6,375 bases of DNA from Capsulimonas sp. (GTDB lineage Bacteria; Armatimonadota; Armatimonadia; Armatimonadales; Capsulimonadaceae): contig JAOQAA010000276.1 in NCBI GenBank assembly GCA_025963815.1, positions 1 through 6,375 on the forward strand, in the 5' to 3' direction. The notes beneath the pieces are model-generated. The model was not told where the DNA came from. It made no database searches and was given only the letters and a program-made list of their open reading frames with translations. Shown in pieces: positions 4,867-6,375 of this stretch. The position numbers and the translations under genes were made by a program. The first letter of the stretch is position 1. Each line of letters opens with the position of its first letter.

Positions 4867-6375
4867 TCAGTCTCCAAAGACCTGAAATTCCCGCAGTGAG
4901 AAGCCATATTCCGTCAGGCGGGTTTTGCAGTGGATACGGACGTAACGTCCCTTTGCCGCCAAGGCGGGGAAATTGAGCCAGCCGACGCCGGCGTTGTTCG
5001 CGACGGATTTCACGACCGTCCAGCTTTTGCCATCGGGAGAGACTTCGATCTCATAGTCTTTCGCGCCGGCTGCTTCCCAGTTTAATTTGACCTCGCCGAT
5101 CTTTTGAATTGCGCCAAGATCGATGCTGATCCACTGATCGTCCAGATAGTCGCTCGACCAGCGCGTGCCTTCGTCGCCGTCAGCGGCGTTCGCCGCGCCC
5201 ATGTCGCCGTCTTGGGTGCGAACCGAAGACGCGGTCACCGTTTTGCCCTGCGACAGCAATGGACGCGCGGGATCGGGAACCGCGCTGTCGGCGCTCGCCC
5301 GGAGCCGATCCAGCATCATTATGATCTTGGTGCTCTTCCCGGCGGGCAAGTGCACGATCCGGGCGATCCGCCCCAGCGGCGAGGCGCTCACTTTCGACGG
5401 ACCAGAGATTGTTTTGATCCCGCCACGATCGATCAGTGTGATCTCCTGATCGACATCGGACTTCAGCGTGCAGATCACCGAATTGCCGCTGGCGTCCCAG
5501 CTCAGGTTCTGGACCGTGACGCGGTTCCGGCCTTTCACTCCCGCGATTGCCCCTTTGTCCAGCATCTGCGGCAGCGCCGGCAGCAGTTCCAGCACGCCGG
5601 GGCGGGAGGAGATCAGCATCTCCATCATCACCGTCGGGACGGTGTTGCAGACATCGGCGCAAAAGATATCGTGATTGGCGTTATGCGATGTAAAGAGACT
5701 GTCGAAGTAATAGCCGTTCTTGAAGAGATGGAGCAGCTTGGCGTTGACCGCCGCGTCGTTGTTGACGCCCGCTGCGACCAAGGCGCTAAACAGATAACCA
5801 TGCCCCGAGCCGTAATCGAATTGATCCTTCTTGGCAAGTGTGGTTGACGCCGCCTTGAACATGGTGGGGTCCGTCTCGGGCGTGATCTCCCGGAACGGCC
5901 AAACTCCCAGCAGATGGCTGGAATGCCGATGATTATAGTTGTCTTCCAAGCCCGGCCACGACCACTCCTGCAAGGCGCCGTCGGAATTGATCAAATAAGG
6001 CGGCAGCTTGTTCAGAATCTTGGACCAGCGCTCCAATCCCTTCCCAGGCCCCTGTTCGATTTTCAAGATTTTGCATGTCTCAACCAGCGCCGTCAGCGCG
6101 AACTTCGCCCCGGCGATGTCGAACGAAGAGTTATTGACTAGTGAGACATGGACGTTGGCCGGCTGATTCTCGGGCGAAACGGACCCGGCGAAGATATACT
6201 TACCGTTCGCGTCCGTCTTGGTCAGGAAGTCCTCGTAGAAGTAGCCCATGTCTTTGAGCAAGGGATAGAGGCGATTTTTCAGGAACTGTGTGTCGCCCGT
6301 CACCAGATAGTGCTCCCAGAACGGATACAGAAGCCACCCTTCTTCCCCCGTGGCGTACTGGTAAGGATAGAAGTC
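4867..6375 (-). CDS. GH95-type alpha-L-fucosidase with C-terminal F5/8 type C (CBM32-like) domain (5' truncated by window edge)
   Basis: The frame is open to the right edge, so the N-terminal domain and first part of the (alpha/alpha)6 barrel are outside the window; 502 residues are visible, numbered from base 6375. GH95 landmarks are FWEHYLVTGDTQFL (about 20-33), SPEN (67-70), HRHSSHLLGVWP (149-160) and LLPALP (264-269). In the characterised Bifidobacterium AfcA, the general acid Glu and a catalytic Asp fall in regions like SPEN and the IDGNFG loop; here E69 fits the first and D241 (FCADVCN) probably the second. Family members hydrolyse alpha-1,2-linked L-fucose, some L-galactose, from glycans or xyloglucan. 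Residues about 374-502 are a discoidin/F5/8-type module (ADGDEGTRWSS, WISIDLG, YEIEVSPDGKSWTVV, GRYVRIHCK) that likely binds sugar. The barrel is divergent: IDGNFGG is replaced by ADVCNTV. A GH95-like enzyme of another specificity is possible. No terminator is evident after the stop. Confidence 0.85.
   Translation of the reverse strand, partial: DFYPYQYATGEEGWLLYPFWEHYLVTGDTQFLKNRLYPLLKDMGYFYEDFLTKTDANGKYIFAGSVSPENQPANVHVSLVNNSSFDIAGAKFALTALVETCKILKIEQGPGKGLERWSKILNKLPPYLINSDGALQEWSWPGLEDNYNHRHSSHLLGVWPFREITPETDPTMFKAASTTLAKKDQFDYGSGHGYLFSALVAAGVNNDAAVNAKLLHLFKNGYYFDSLFTSHNANHDIFCADVCNTVPTVMMEMLISSRPGVLELLPALPQMLDKGAIAGVKGRNRVTVQNLSWDASGNSVICTLKSDVDQEITLIDRGGIKTISGPSKVSASPLGRIARIVHLPAGKSTKIIMMLDRLRASADSAVPDPARPLLSQGKTVTASSVRTQDGDMGAANAADGDEGTRWSSDYLDDQWISIDLGAIQKIGEVKLNWEAAGAKDYEIEVSPDGKSWTVVKSVANNAGVGWLNFPALAAKGRYVRIHCKTRLTEYGFSLREFQVFGD

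Noticed and set aside
5104..5847. 247-codon plus-strand frame over the GH95 gene
   Set aside because: No domain or ribosome binding site is recognisable and it is antisense to conserved GH95 and F5/8 sequence.

Overview
The window is GC-rich bacterial DNA, most likely from a member of the Armatimonadota (a Capsulimonas-like soil or plant-surface organism). The main clue is the prepilin-like protein. It carries the N-terminal signature [17 protein letters not shown] followed by [13 protein letters not shown] and a downstream H-X9-DG motif, a combination very common in that phylum. The lineage is inferred from protein style only; there is no rRNA or marker gene here.

Layout: two plus-strand genes at the left (1-1266 and 1299-2954) lie 32 bp apart and probably share a transcript. 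The first is cut by the window edge and has at least six 48-residue repeats followed by a ricin-type lectin domain. The second is a secreted glycoside hydrolase 71/99-like protein ending in a closely related ricin-type lectin domain. At the right, two minus-strand genes converge on them: a GH95-type alpha-L-fucosidase with a C-terminal F5/8 (discoidin, CBM32-like) module (4867-6375, N-terminus outside the window), and the H-X9-DG prepilin-like gene (3861-4706). The prepilin gene has its own sigma-70-like promoter, paired palindromes and a strong terminator.

The convergent gap (2955-3860) holds a REP-associated tyrosine transposase (RAYT, IS200-like HUH/Y1) on the minus strand. It is bracketed by three copies of a roughly 60-72 nt REP-like palindromic unit. 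Two of these form a head-to-head REPIN (3019-3159) beyond the 3' end of the gene, and one (3624-3695) overlaps its ribosome binding site. The hairpin stems of the three copies differ but stay perfectly paired, while the flanking block is invariant. This is the most interesting structure in the window.

Together the non-mobile genes look like an extracellular polysaccharide-foraging neighbourhood: a possible endo-acting glycosidase and a fucosidase, each tethered to a carbohydrate-binding module, plus a lectin-repeat protein and a pseudopilin-like surface protein. Substrates are not determinable from sequence alone.
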